Source: Symbiodinium natans
Lineage: Eukaryota > Sar > Dinophyceae > Suessiales > Symbiodiniaceae
DNA: 64,000 bases
Direction of reading: 5' to 3'
NCBI GenBank assembly: GCA_905221605.1
Contig: CAJNDS010002679.1
Span: forward strand, 277,501 to 341,500
In this document: in pieces, positions 30,080 to 39,576 of the stretch
How positions within the stretch are numbered: the stretch's first letter is position 1
How the letters are laid out: the number at the start of each line of letters is the position of its first letter
Notes under the pieces: generated by a model
Database searches by the model: none
The model's input: only the letters and a program-made list of their open reading frames with translations
What the model was told of the DNA's origin: nothing
Position numbers and translations under genes: made by a program

Positions 30080-30402
30080 GGGGAAGTTAGGGGAAGTTAG
30101 GGGAAGTTAGGGGAAGTGGCGTGTGGTGGTGTGTGGTGTGTGGTGTGTGGTGTTTGGTGTGTAGTGTGTGGTGTGTGGTGTGTGGTGTGTGGTGTGTGGT
30201 GTGTGGTGTGTGGTGTGTGGTGTGTGGTGTGCGACGTGCGACGTGTGGCGTGTGGCGTGTGGCGTGTGGCGTGTGGCGTGTGGCGTGTGGCGTGTGGTGT
30301 GTGGTGTGTGGCGTGTGGCGTGTGGTGTGTGGTGTGTGGCGTGTGGCGTGTGGCGTGTGGCGTGTGGTGTGTGGTGTGTGGTGTGTGGTGTGTGGTGTGT
30401 GT
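30080..30402. repeat. GTGTGGT/GTGTGGC 7-bp minisatellite
   Basis: Four copies of a 10-bp unit (GGGGAAGTTA) run directly into about forty copies of a 7-bp unit, GTGTGGT or GTGTGGC in local blocks. All three frames stay open on both strands, so the long histidine/threonine/proline frames here are artefacts. Confidence 0.98.
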
Positions 30403-30731
30403 GAGAGAGTGGTGTGATGGTGCGTGATGTGTGATGGTGGCCTGTGGCGGCATGTCTTGGTTTTTCGTGGAGTGTGGTGTGAAGTGGTGGTGTGTGGTCG
30501 GGTGCGGCAGATGGGGTCGTGAAACCCCATTCAGCAAACCGGGGCTCCATTTTTGCATGTTGTGTGGGAGCCTAGGAAACCACCACAAGACATGCAGATT
30601 TTCAACCCTAAGCGCTAAGCTCGAAGTCCTGTAAATGCCTTATTTGTTAATTAAGCCCTCAGCCCTCAGCCCTAAGCCCTAAGCCCCTGCGCCCTGAGCC
30701 CTCAGCCCTAAGCCCCAAGCGTGCAGCGCAG

Positions 30732-31022
30732 GAATCAGGTGCTGTTGGGCGTCTGTCTCCTGGCCTTGGACTACCTGCTTGGTGGCTTGGGCTCGAAGGT
30801 TCATGAGTACTGATAGGTGGTTGTTACAGGCACCCTAAATAAAGTTATAATCAGAGTTACCCTACTTATAACCCCACCCATATGTACCCATGAACCTCCA
30901 GTAAGGCTCACGTTTTCTTTTCAAAGGCGCCTTTTCGGGTTTTGGGATGTAGGGTGTTGCCTCAACTTTTTTGGAGGGGTTTGGGCCCCAAAGGATTTAG
31001 GGTTTCTGTGGCCGCTAGGTGA
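30732..31022 (+). CDS. Two-exon gene split by a family D introner
   Basis: Exon 30732-30798 (acceptor GTGCAGCGCAG) gives one base and 22 codons, NQVLLGVCLLALDYLLGGLG then SK, a membrane-type helix. Intron 30799-30905 is one family D element from GTTCATGAG to CTCCAGTAAG. Exon 30906-31022 continues in phase 0 for 38 codons to TGA (AHVFFSKAPFRVLGCRVLPQ). The second half of that exon is somewhat heptamer-like. No family assigned. Confidence 0.5.
30799..30905. mobile_element. Family D introner, complete
   Basis: Left AAG|GTTCATGAGTACTGATAG, right CATATGTACCCATGAACCTC then CAGTAAG. The interior AATCAGAGTTACCCTAC is the reverse complement of the interior of the 29269 copy, so the two copies sit in opposite internal orientation yet both can be spliced. 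Confidence 0.75.
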
Positions 31023-32000
31023 GGTTCAAGCTTGGGCGCGTTTGGCAACGTGTTTAGGGCTTTTGGGCCCCCAAGCAAGGTTTCAGTTTAGGATCTGAGT
31101 TCTCTCAAAAGATACTTTTTTGGTTCAGCTTAGGATCTGAGTTATCTCGAAAGTTATTGTTTTTGAATTCGCCAAAACCGAAGGCACTTTTGCTCTTCTG
31201 GTGGTCACGAACCTGACTCCCGGCTCGTCAAGGCCCTTGTTACGCCCTGCAGGGTTCAGGGCCTTAGGGTTACCGGGCGTTCGTTTGGGCCCTGGGGCCT
31301 CAGGGTTTAGACGGTCAGGGCCCCTTTTAGGCTTGCGGGTGTAGGGCTTAGTGCCGTTTAGGGCTTCGGGCTTCGGGCTTCGGGCTTCGGGCTTCGGGCT
31401 TCGGGCTTCGGGCTCAGGGCTTAGGGCTTAGGTCGTTGCGGTTTCAGAAATTACGAGTTCCGCCTGTAACTTCAAAGGATTAAGGGTATGAACTTAGTTG
31501 AGACGAAGCCGCCTGCAGCTGGAAGTCGAGTGTTTAGGGGTTTCGGTTTCGTGCAAGTTTCGGGGTCTAGGCTTAGAGCAACCGTTCTGGGATTGGGGTT
31601 GTTCTTGCAACTGCTGCCTCAGATACTGTTTGCGCGCTGGCTTGGCCCAAAGCGCCTTTAAACCCACAGGTCAACCTTATACCCTAAACCTTAAACCCAA
31701 AACCGTACACCTTACACCCCAAGCCCCTTTTGCAAGCCTTCTGCAACTTGCTCGGTTTAGGGTTTAGGGTTGTTCTGCACTCATCCAGGATGGTCCTGAT
31801 TCTGAGTCGGGCCCTCGCGATTGCAGGGTGACAGAATTCTCCGGAAATGAGGGGCTGGTTCTAAGGGTTTAGGGTGTAGGGTTTAGGGTTTTCTTAAGAC
31901 TGTACCCTAAGGGTTTAAAGTTTAGGGTTCTACGGTTTTGGGCTAGGGTTTATTTAGGGTCTTGGCGTTTAGAGGTTTTTGAGGCTCCAAGCGGCATAGC
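31020..32000. other. Spacer with 7-bp CTTCGGG run
   Basis: Mixed unique and heptamer-like DNA. Seven copies of GCTTCGG lie at about 31364-31412. A plus frame at 31498-31767 is open but partly translated heptamers. Confidence 0.45.
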
Positions 32001-32023
32001 CCAGTGTTCCCTCCAATCATTGC

Positions 32024-32287
32024 ATGGAAATAAGCATTGCCAATTTCCACTTTGATGAATCAACTCATGGCATTTTCCAGAAAGTTTCTGAGGTGCCCCT
32101 AGATCCCCTTAAACTCCCTCCCTTGAGCGCACAAAGCAGTACATTCATAAGGAGTTTCAGAATCAGAGCTACCTCGAAGGTGACCTGCTCTAGAACAACC
32201 CCCCGAACGATTTGGGTGCTGCACGTTGCGGCTGGGGGGTTTCGCACCCCGTTAGGTCTTCTCGGGCTAAGAGTGTTGAGGGTTTAG
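32024..32287 (+). CDS. Open frame next to the mitochondrial insertion
   Basis: The frame starts MEISIANFHFDESTHGIFQK and stays open to 32287. The first half is AT-richer than typical exons here. It may be an exon, or part of the same insertion event as the cox1 fragment. No family. Confidence 0.3.
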   Translation: MEISIANFHFDESTHGIFQKVSEVPLDPLKLPPLSAQSSTFIRSFRIRATSKVTCSRTTPRTIWVLHVAAGGFRTPLGLLGLRVLRV

Positions 32288-32290
32288 GTT

Positions 32291-32580
32291 CCTTTATTCC
32301 AGAGAAGATAGAAATTATAAGTCCTAAAGAAAGAACAAAATGGAAATGTGCTGCAACATAATATAAATCATGCAATCCTAGATCTACTGCAGCATTTCCA
32401 AGAATTCTTCCTGCAGAACCACCTATAGTAAACATCAGTAAAAAGAGATGTCAGAAGAAGACAGAACTACTTCTAAGGTGTAATAATGGTGGATTTCCAA
32501 GATTTGTAAAAAGCGAATTCAAGATTGTTGTACCAGTTGGTCAGGATATTAAGATTGTAACTCCTGTAACATAAGCTCTT
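32291..32580 (-). pseudogene. cox1: Nuclear copy of a mitochondrial cox1 fragment
   Basis: Read on the minus strand, about 95 codons match the C-terminal half of cytochrome c oxidase subunit I, the core subunit of complex IV: YVTGVTILIS, PTGTTILNSL, LMFTIGGSAG, ILGNAAVDLG, YYVAAHFHFVLSLG, IISIFSG. The HFHFVLSLG region includes histidines of the conserved metal-ligand segment. Two in-frame TGA codons (32541-32543 and 32451-32453, read on the minus strand) interrupt it. There is no start, the ends are ragged, and it runs into nuclear heptamer-like DNA. It is AT-rich unlike its neighbours. I infer a non-functional nuclear insertion of mitochondrial DNA. Confidence 0.9.
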
Positions 32581-32589
32581 GTTTGGGAA

Positions 32590-32680
32590 CACTGAGCTCC
32601 CCCAGGCGTGGAAATCTACGTCTTCGACTGCTGCCGCTTCATTGACGAGTGCGGCCTCACAATGCAGGCTGGCGACTGAA
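32590..32680 (+). CDS. Possible terminal exon
   Basis: After CTCCCCCAG a frame reads VEIYVFDCCRFIDECGLTMQ then AGD and TGA. It is cysteine-rich and directly adjoins the cox1 fragment, so the fragment may sit in an intron. Confidence 0.4.
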
Positions 32681-32689
32681 ACCCGAAAC

Positions 32690-32803
32690 GTCCATGTACC
32701 TAATATGGTATATACTTGGGCCCTATAGTATATACTTGGGCCCTAAAGCTACTATATGGGAACCCCGTTAAGTCCCACGTATATACTACATAGGTGCACG
32801 GAC
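32690..32803. mobile_element. Family E inverted-repeat element, single copy
   Basis: Left GTCCATGTACCTAATATGGT then ATATACTTGGG; right CCCACGTATATACTACATAG then GTGCACGGAC: about 30-bp inverted ends. The interior has a tandem ATATACTTGGGCCCTA. 114 bp. No second copy was found in this window. Confidence 0.75.
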
Positions 32804-32809
32804 CCCTAG

Positions 32810-33640
32810 GGAAAGGCTTGTGAGGGTTCTGGGGGCGGGTGCTGGGGTTGCAAAGGTGAAGCAAGCTGAGGACCCTGAACTTCGAACTGCTCGGGTTGAT
32901 AATGATGGGTCTCCGGGGTTGAAGGGTTTAGGGTTTAGGGGTTTAGGGCTTACTTTCGAGTATCTTATGTAGAATCTGCATACGGGCCCTATATACAAAA
33001 CAAGGGCAGGATCGGTAAACCCTGAACCCCGGGCGCTGTGAGCCGGCCAGGCCCGACACGTCTCGAGCTTCCTGCGCGGGCTTCGCGTGTCCCAGTCCAT
33101 GGCAGTTCTTCCGCTCATCTGGCCGCGTGGTGGAAGTTGAGCCGGATGTGCAAGGTCTAGGATCGGGTTCATGTACAAGCTGGCTCGAAGAGTTCAGCGC
33201 AGGGTAAGTTGGCATCGCTCTAAAGTGAGCGCATGTCTGTTGGTTTGGGACCTCGTCGTTTAGGATGGTGCGTTCTGGCAGCCCCCACACCCTGCAACTT
33301 CCAGGGTGCAGCACGTCAAGTGCATGATATACCACCCAAAATGGTATCTAACATTTTTGGGCCCAGGGAGGGTTACGGGCTTTCCGTGGATTCTGCGCGT
33401 GGAACTGCAACAGTCAAAGGATCTAGGGTCTAGGATGTATCAAATGTACAGATTGATAAGTGGTTTCAATCTCAAATGTGGGTCTTCTTGGGTCCCATTG
33501 CATATGATTCCCAAGCGCTTGGGGCACCGACCAGACTGCTAGATCACCCCCCCTCCACCACCCCAAAGCCAGAAGTGCCCTGAACCCTTGAGGGAAATGG
33601 CATACTTGCAGGAGTTGAATCTGCAGGAAAAAGAGCCCCC
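32810..33640. other. Spacer with one ambiguous exon patch
   Basis: After CTTCCAG (33304) two plus frames are open. One reads ARQVHDIPPKMVSNIFGPRE then GYGLSVDSARGTATVKGSR; the other reads HVKCMIYHPKWYLTFLGPGR. Either could be an exon. Minus frames at 32786-33335 are also open. No choice is made. Confidence 0.35.
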
Positions 33641-33641
33641 T

Positions 33642-33854
33642 AAACCCTAAACCCTAAACCCTAAACCCTAAACCCTAAACCCTAAACCCTAAACCCTAAA
33701 CCCTAAACCCTAAACCCTAAACCCTAAACCCTAAACCCTAAACCCTAAACCCTAAACCCTAAACCCTAAACCCTAAACCCTAAACCCTAAACCCTAAACC
33801 CTAAACCCTAAACCCTAAACCCTAAACCCTAAACCCTAAACCCTAAACCCTAAC
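33642..33854. repeat. Perfect CCCTAAA array, about 30 units
   Basis: The longest perfect canonical array in the window. It is followed by a 108-bp unique patch and then a TTTAGGG array, making a large inverted repeat. Confidence 0.98.
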
Positions 33855-33963
33855 TAGACCCCAAGACTCCCACACGAAGCAGTTCCCTTTCGGGGGTGCG
33901 GCGGCCTAGGTTCTGCGCGCGGCCGGGCCACCTCAGGACACAGGGATGGAAGGCCGGGCCCGG

Positions 33964-34095
33964 TTTAGGGTTTAGGGTTTAGGGTTTAGGGTTTAGGGTT
34001 TAGGGTTTAGGGTTAGGGTTTAGGGTTTAGGGTTTAGGGTTTAGGGTTTAGGGTTTAGGGTTTAGGGTTTAGGGTTTAGGGTTTAGGGTTTAGGG
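33964..34095. repeat. TTTAGGG array, about 18 units
   Basis: Inverted relative to the preceding array, with one TTAGGG deletion variant at about 34012. The patch between them (33855-33963) ends GGCCCG|GTTTAGGG. Confidence 0.95.
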
Positions 34096-34458
34096 CTCAA
34101 CTTCCTGAATCCGCTCGGGGTCTCGGGATTAGGTGGTTGGGGTTGGGTTGAAGCTCTCAAGCCTTACACACCCGAACCCAAAACCATCCTCATCAGAGCC
34201 CCAAGCCCTACCGTAAAGCCTGCACTGCAGCCCCCCTCGTTCTTGGAGCAGCTTCTTTGCGGTTAGCATGAGTTCAAAAGGAAGTTACCCGAAAAGAAGG
34301 GGCTATTGGAAGGGAGTTTGCCTCGAAGACTCTAAACACCTGACCCTCAACCCCAAAGACCCTAAAACCCTTAAAGCCTTCAACCCGCCTCGAAAGCCCC
34401 GAAGAACTCTAAATCCACAACAAAACCCACAACCCCGATGCCCTAAGCCCATAGGCAG

Positions 34459-34509
34459 AGTTCCTCGGCTTGCTCCTGACGGTCGGCACGCTGCCGGATA
34501 CCCAGCACG
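34459..34509 (+). CDS. Candidate internal exon, hydrophobic
   Basis: Acceptor CCATAGGCAG, donor CAGCACG|GTGAGA (near-consensus). Two bases, 16 codons and one base reading FLGLLLTVGTLPDTQH, probably part of a membrane helix and loop. Phase 1 in and out. No family. Confidence 0.5.
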
Positions 34510-34659
34510 GTGAGATCTCCAAGCTTAGAACCCTAAGGCCCTCGAAGCCCGAAGGCGTTTCGGGCTTAGGCATGCGGTAGCCTCGAAGCCTAGACCCGAA
34601 GCCTCCAAAGCTTTAGGGAGTAAGTGGTACCCTACCCTAAGCACTGGACTTTGTAGTTG

Positions 34660-34740
34660 TTGGCAGGGGGGTGGGGTGGCGTGGGGGGGGGGGGGGCCAG
34701 GTGGAGGTGGTGGTGGGGGTGGTGGTTGGGCTTTCTTACA
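34660..34740. repeat. Poly-G and GGTGG low-complexity tract
   Basis: A run of twelve G and GGTGGTGGT-type sequence between two candidate exons. It ends in CTTTCTTACAG. Confidence 0.9.
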
Positions 34741-34741
34741 G

Positions 34742-34865
34742 CAAAGAAGGCAGGTCGGAGGCTTCAAGAGTTATCGTTAACGATTTCGAGTTGTGTGTGG
34801 GCGTTGGATGCTGGTACTTAGGGCACACCTTCAAGATCCTAAACTCAGCCTCCGGGCCCACTTGA
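34742..34865 (+). CDS. Candidate terminal exon
   Basis: Acceptor GGGCTTTCTTACAG, then 40 codons to TGA: KEGRSEASRVIVNDFELCVG, VGCWYLGHTFKILNSASGPT. The mix of beta-like and aromatic residues looks like a folded domain. No family is recognised. Confidence 0.5.
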
Positions 34866-34909
34866 GACCACGGGAGGGCCCCCCCTTGAAGGACCCCCCC
34901 TGTCGCAAG

Positions 34910-34955
34910 GCTCGTGGCGTACCTGCTCTTGGAGTGCTTCACCAGCGCGGCCCCC
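34910..34955 (+). CDS. Candidate internal exon, hydrophobic
   Basis: Acceptor CTGTCGCAAG, donor GCCCCC|GTAAGT (full consensus). It reads LVAYLLLECFTSAAP, another membrane-type segment, ending in phase 0. Confidence 0.5.
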
Positions 34956-35169
34956 GTAAGTCAGCTGTAGGTCGCCAAGCTGTAAGCTGTGGGGCCCCAA
35001 ATGTGGTGCAAAACCCTCGCCTCTCGGCCCCCCAAGCACCAGGTCATCTGCGACACGGAGGGTTCCACTACACTTAGAAGCACATGGCGTGTCGAGACCT
35101 CCCCATCTCGCCACCTTCTTTGAGAGGTGTGAGCGTTTTCCTAAAATCTCATGTTCACGGACACTCAAG

Positions 35170-35660
35170 TAAATGTTTGGGAAACATAAGAAGGGTCGAG
35201 GGTGCAGGGGGTTAGAGGTGTCTGGGCCCTGGACCTTCAGCGCTTGAAAGGCTTTAGGGGGATGGTTGAGGCTGTCAGAGCGGAGGCGTCAAGGAGGGAC
35301 CCTTATTTAAAAAGTGGAGGTCGCCTCCCTGGCCTCCCTTTTGCAATGATTCAGGTCAGTTTGGTTCATTTTTGAAGTTGTCCTTTTTTCCCTACCCGAA
35401 CAAAGCAAGATGATTCCCAAATCGAGCATAGTTGTAGGGTGGGGAAAACCCGCAAAAAAAGACAACCCAAACCCTAAATCCTCGAAATCCCCTAAACTCG
35501 AACCACAAATATTGACCCCTCCCCCCCAAAAAAAAAAAAAAAAAAAACTTAAAGCCGCCGAGGGATGCGGTACCGCCCGGTGGACGTCTTCATCGCCTGT
35601 CGCAAGGGGCCGCCTGCCATATTAAGAAGTTGAGCTGTGGCTTAGGGTTTCGGGCTTGGG
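35170..35660. other. Spacer with an A18 run
   Basis: Contains a C7A18 tract at about 35521-35547 and scattered heptamer-like DNA. No exon is seen. Confidence 0.5.
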
Positions 35661-35667
35661 GTTTAGG

Positions 35668-35854
35668 GAGGACAGAGGACAGAGGACAGAGGACAGAATA
35701 GGGACAGAGGACAGAGGACAGAGGACAGAGGACAGAGGACAGAGGACAGAGGACAGAGGACAGAGGACAGAGGACAGAGGACAGAGGACAGAGGACAGAG
35801 GACAGAGGACAGAGGACAGAGGACAGAGGACAGAGGACAGAGGACAGAGGACAG
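35668..35854. repeat. GAGGACA 7-bp minisatellite
   Basis: About 26 units of GAGGACA, with one irregular unit near 35697. It is a non-telomeric repeat with the same 7-bp period as the telomere-like arrays. Long open frames over it are artefacts. Confidence 0.98.
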
Positions 35855-35869
35855 CCTTTTATACCCAAC

Positions 35870-35935
35870 TAGAAAAGAATCCCCTTAAAGGATCCCCAAC
35901 AAGGGTACCCCAATTTTTGGAAGCCCCCAAACCCC
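35870..35935. mobile_element. Family A remnant
   Basis: AAAGAATCCCCTTAAAGGAT, then CCCCAACAAGGGTACCCCAA. It resembles the interior of family A in reverse, with degraded ends. Confidence 0.4.
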
Positions 35936-35939
35936 CGGT

Positions 35940-36378
35940 AGCTGAATTCCGCTGCCGTCCCAGCTGAGGTTGGTCTCTGAACTGACGAGGTTGCTGGCCG
36001 AAGGCCGGGGGTGGGAGGTCACGGGTGGCCTTCAGCCTCGGCAAAGTAGGCTTTGGTTTTATGGTTTGGGTGTAGGGAGTTAGGCTGCTGACCTTGGGGT
36101 TTGGGGGGCGTCTTTGTTTGGAGGTCGTGCCATGTGTTATGGGGTGAGGGTGGTGCAACCTGGTGGGGGTTTGGAATGTAGATGTCTAGGCTTTAAGGCT
36201 TAGCTTAGGGTGCTCGGAAGGTTTTCTTGCAGGTTCATGGGTGAGTTTACCATGCAACTAGGTATAGCTGGTTCTACCACTTCCTTGCACACGCCCTCTA
36301 CCTCCCCGAAGGGTTGAGGCCCCTCCTAGACTTGTATTCTTGAGTCCCAAAGACACGATACTTCGCCCACTTCCTCAG
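35940..36378. other. Spacer with a family D-like left end
   Basis: At 36225-36250 TTCTTGCAG|GTTCATGGG resembles the family D left end, and would place a donor inside it. No right end was found within 150 bp. Confidence 0.4.
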
Positions 36379-36468
36379 GGAGCCCTGTACTTTGTTCCTT
36401 TTTCGCGCTGATCGTTTGCTCGGCTTATCAGGGTCACGGACCCAAAGCCGCCTGGGTTGCTAGAGCCG
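36379..36468 (+). CDS. Candidate internal exon, membrane segment
   Basis: Acceptor CACTTCCTCAG, donor AGAGCCG|GTGAGG. Two bases, 29 codons, one base: SPVLCSFFALIVCSAYQGHG then PKAAWVARA. It is a clear hydrophobic helix followed by a basic segment. It lies 450 bp upstream of the ankyrin exons but exits in phase 1 while they start in phase 0, so a missing exon or a separate gene is implied. Confidence 0.55.
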
Positions 36469-36915
36469 GTGAGGCACGGACGCGAATCGGCGTCTGTTGG
36501 ATGCCACGAGGCGGACCCCGCGACTTGGCAGACAGTCAAGCCCTGAAGCCCCGAAACCTCTCGCCCCCCAAAAAGGGGCTTATATGGTCCTGATAAGGGT
36601 AACCCCTGTGGTAGAGCTGCTTTCGCTTTGCATTCGAGCTGGATTGTCTGCCCCGCTCAACGCGAAACTTAACTCTCAGAGCCCTTTTCGCCCACATTCC
36701 GCCAAACCCCAAACCTTTGAACCCTAAACCCGAAAACGTTGAACCGTAGGCTCTTGCTTCCAAGTCCCAGGCTGCATATCGCGGCGGCGGCCGGCAACAG
36801 CCAGTGCGTGGCTTGTCTTTTGGTCTGGGGTTCAGGGGTTTAGCTTTGGATTTGGGGGGCTACCAGAGCATTGCGGCCTTCAGTGTAGTTCCTGTTGGTC
36901 CGTTTGAGGGCGTAG

Positions 36916-37829
36916 GCTTCGGAAACGCCTCTACACTTGAAGCCCCAAGTCACCCAAAACTTCAAGACCACCCGACCCGAGTCCGTCCCTGAGGTCACGG
37001 CCCTGCTGCGGCATGGAGCTGATCCCCTTCTTTGCGTGCCTTGCGCGAGGGCTTGAGGGGATTAACACCCAAGCCCCTCAAGCCCATCTCCAACCCTTGT
37101 ACTTGTAAACTCTAAACCTTAGATTGGACACTTAAATCCCTCATACCTCCCCCCCCAAAAAACACAAAAAAACCACAAAACCCTAAAACCCTGCACCTCA
37201 AACTTGACATGTAGGGTGGAGGCTCCCAGGTCCCAGACCTACAGTCTCGAGCCTTGAGCCCCAAAACCCGCCAAATCTCCACCAAAAGCCTGAAGACCGC
37301 AGCTTCCAAGCAAAAAGACCCGAAGACCAAACTCCACATGGGGAGACTGCCGAGAATTCGGGGCATGTGTTTGCGGTATTCTCGTCTTGTCGGGTTAGAA
37401 GGTACCCTGGACCCGAAACACTAGACTGGGGATGTTCCCCGTTATGCTCTGAGTCCTTAATAGGGAGTCGAATAATGGGGGGTACTAAAATCTCAAACAA
37501 GGACTGTTACCATAAGCGCGAACTTCCCAATCCTAAACCTTCAACCTTAAACCCCCCCCCCCCCCCCCAAACCCTGATAAACTTGCAATCCCTCCGAAGT
37601 TCCCGCGCTAAACTTCCCCAAAGCCTCCTGAAAGCCCCTCGACCCTCTCCACCCTCAACCCCACAGCATCCTATCACAACCAAGCTTTGGGCTGTAGGGT
37701 TTAGGGTTTAGGGTTGGTTCCCTTTAACACCTGAGTTAAACACACAAGGCTTCTATGTTGTAAGCCCTGCGCCCAGGACGCGGATGATGAGACCGCTCTC
37801 CACAAGGCGTGCCGGCGTGGCAACTCCAG
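36916..37829 (+). CDS. Ankyrin-repeat protein, two joined exons (partial)
   Basis: Exon 36916-37035 (acceptor GAGGGCGTAG, donor CTTTGC|GTGCCT) is 40 codons in phase 0 with SETPLHL and EVTALLRHGADPLLC. Exon 37777-37829 (acceptor CTGCGCCCAG) reads DADDETALHKACRRGNS. Joined, LLRHGADPLLC runs into DADDETALHKAC, the ankyrin consensus of a helix end, GADP loop and xTALHxA helix start. Ankyrin repeats bind other proteins. The match exists only after removing the 741-bp intron, which strongly supports the splice. The right border of the second exon (a GC donor) is uncertain. Confidence 0.75.
37036..37776. other. Intron of the ankyrin gene with family B element
   Basis: It starts GTGCCTTGCG, contains a family B element at 37428-37530, a poly-C run near 37552 and TTTAGGG units near 37698, and ends GCCCTGCGCCCAG. 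Confidence 0.65.
37428..37530. mobile_element. Family B inverted-repeat element inside an intron
   Basis: Left GGGATGTTCCCCGTTATGCT, core AATAATGGGGGGTACTAAAA, right AAGGACTGTTACCATAAGCG then CGAACTTCCC. It lies wholly within the ankyrin intron. Confidence 0.75.
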
Positions 37830-38530
37830 GCCCCCCCTTTGTTCAGGGCTTCTTTCGTGGGGGGTTTTGGAGATTTCGGGGTTTGGGGTTTGGGGTTTAG
37901 GTTTTATAGGGTTTAGGGTTTATACTGTAGGGCTTAGGGGCATAGACGCGAAGACATGTGCGCGTTGTCAACGGTGTCAACGGTGTCACCGGATGCGTCA
38001 ACGGCGCCAGTGGGGCCAACGGCATCATCGTCTACTTACTGAGCGGATTCGAGATAAGTTTGGTGAAGTTTTGTGTTTTATCAGTACTCAAAAAGAGAAG
38101 TTCGAGCCTGACTACCTTCGGAGCTTTAACCTGCCCCTTTTCTACAATACATCTTCGTTGGTTGTCTAATTCAGGTAACATCTCAACTTCTTGTATTGCC
38201 GGTACCTCTTAACGAAACTGAATCTTGATGAAGATCGAAAGTGCACGGTATCCCGAGGTTTAAAAGCATCAGTTTGATTTAAGGTTTAAAGCTGTTCAAT
38301 GAAGCTTGTAATTCGGGCATGAACTTGTCATCTTTTCGAAAGATTTGAGGAAGTTCACAGCAAAGACTCGAGAGCAGACGCGGCGTCAACGGAGTCCACG
38401 ACACCTATGGCGTCAAGGGCGTCCATGGCGTCACCGAATGGGGCTGTGCCAGCCAAGGGTTGCAAGACCTGTCCTTATCCTTCTCCCGCATTCCTCCAGT
38501 AAGCTGTGCAAGAGCGCCCGTTTCTGAATT
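37830..38530. other. Spacer with two GTCAACGG-repeat patches
   Basis: At 37962-38030 and 38375-38440 the unit GTCAACGGT/GTCCATGGC repeats imperfectly with a 9-bp period (reads VNGVNGVTGCVNG). The intervening 300 bp is AT-richer. These may be related low-complexity exons or a decayed minisatellite. Confidence 0.4.
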
Positions 38531-39570
38531 CCACGGCTGACCTTCAAAGAAAGCCGCGCACCTGAGAACCCTAAGAACCCTGAGCCCTCAACCCCAAACC
38601 GTGTGGTTCTTTTGGCTTCGTACCCTGTGTTGGAGGCCTGAACACCGGGAAGGGTTCCAGGGTCAAGCTTGAGGGTCTTGGGTTTAAGTTCCTAAGCCTT
38701 AAACCACAAAAAACATAAACCAATGTCGGCCTGTAAGCCTGCAGGCCTGTAAACCGTTCAACCTATAAGCCTATTTTATAGATCCCCACCAGGCCTTGAG
38801 ACCCAAACGGAGGGAATTGGTTCATCTTATTCCCCCATATCAAAAAAAACTAGAACATCTATGGATACTTTATTACATAATCCTTATATACCGAAGTAGC
38901 CCCCAAATACCCCCTACATAACCCCTAAGGTCCCTTGTGAGGGTCCGTCCTTTAGTCCCTTGACGTCGACTCGGAGGTGCGTCCGAGCCTTGCTGCAGCC
39001 CCCGGACGACGCCCCCTGCGTCCTGCGAGGCTTTTGGGGTGAAGGGTTTTGGGTTTAGGGTTTAAGGTTCAGGTTTAAGGTTCAGGTTTAGGGTTTAGGG
39101 GTCTTGGGTTTAGGGTCTTGGGTTTGGGGCTTAGGGTTTGGCCGGCCCAAGGTTGCCCTGTAAAGGGTTTAGGGAGCTCAGGGTTTCTACGAGGGTTTAG
39201 GAGCTTCAAGGTTTTGTGTAGGGTGTCGTGTTGGTGCGAGGTAGGGTTCAGAGGTTTAAGGGGTTTAGGTCGCAGGGACCCTTATCAGTTTTGCCTCGGG
39301 GTTGCCAAGTCCGGGGGTTCGAGCCGCTGAAAGGTTCGGTATGAGTAGGGTCGAAAGTACCTCATGGCTGGTTGGAAGCAGTTAGAACTCTTGTGAACGG
39401 CTCTACTCGGAACCGAAGTTGTAAGTTCTCATCCACCTGAAAGCAGATGTGATCTTGCTACTCGGGTCTTCTTGCCTGACACGTCTTGTATGCCGGGAAG
39501 GGTTTAGGGTTTGGACCCTTGTTGTGCTCACAAAGGCCCGGGTGAGCGCCGTGCACCAACCACAAGAATA
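38530..39570. other. Spacer, heptamer-like DNA, no exon
   Basis: Degenerate C-rich units near 38560 and 38700, AT-rich DNA near 38840-38890, TTTAGGG-like units near 39040-39130. Nothing coding is supported. Confidence 0.5.
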
Positions 39571-39576
39571 CGCCAG

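Noticed and set aside
30087-30588. Long histidine/threonine/proline and CVVCGVW frames
   Set aside because: Pure products of the GTGTGGT 7-bp minisatellite; three frames on each strand are open for the same reason.
33642-34095. Chromosome end (true telomere)
   Set aside because: Arrays occur in both orientations throughout the window and are flanked by unique DNA, so these are internal arrays.
35590-35967. Frames with repeated CPLSSVL and EDRGQRT
   Set aside because: Translation of the GAGGACA minisatellite.
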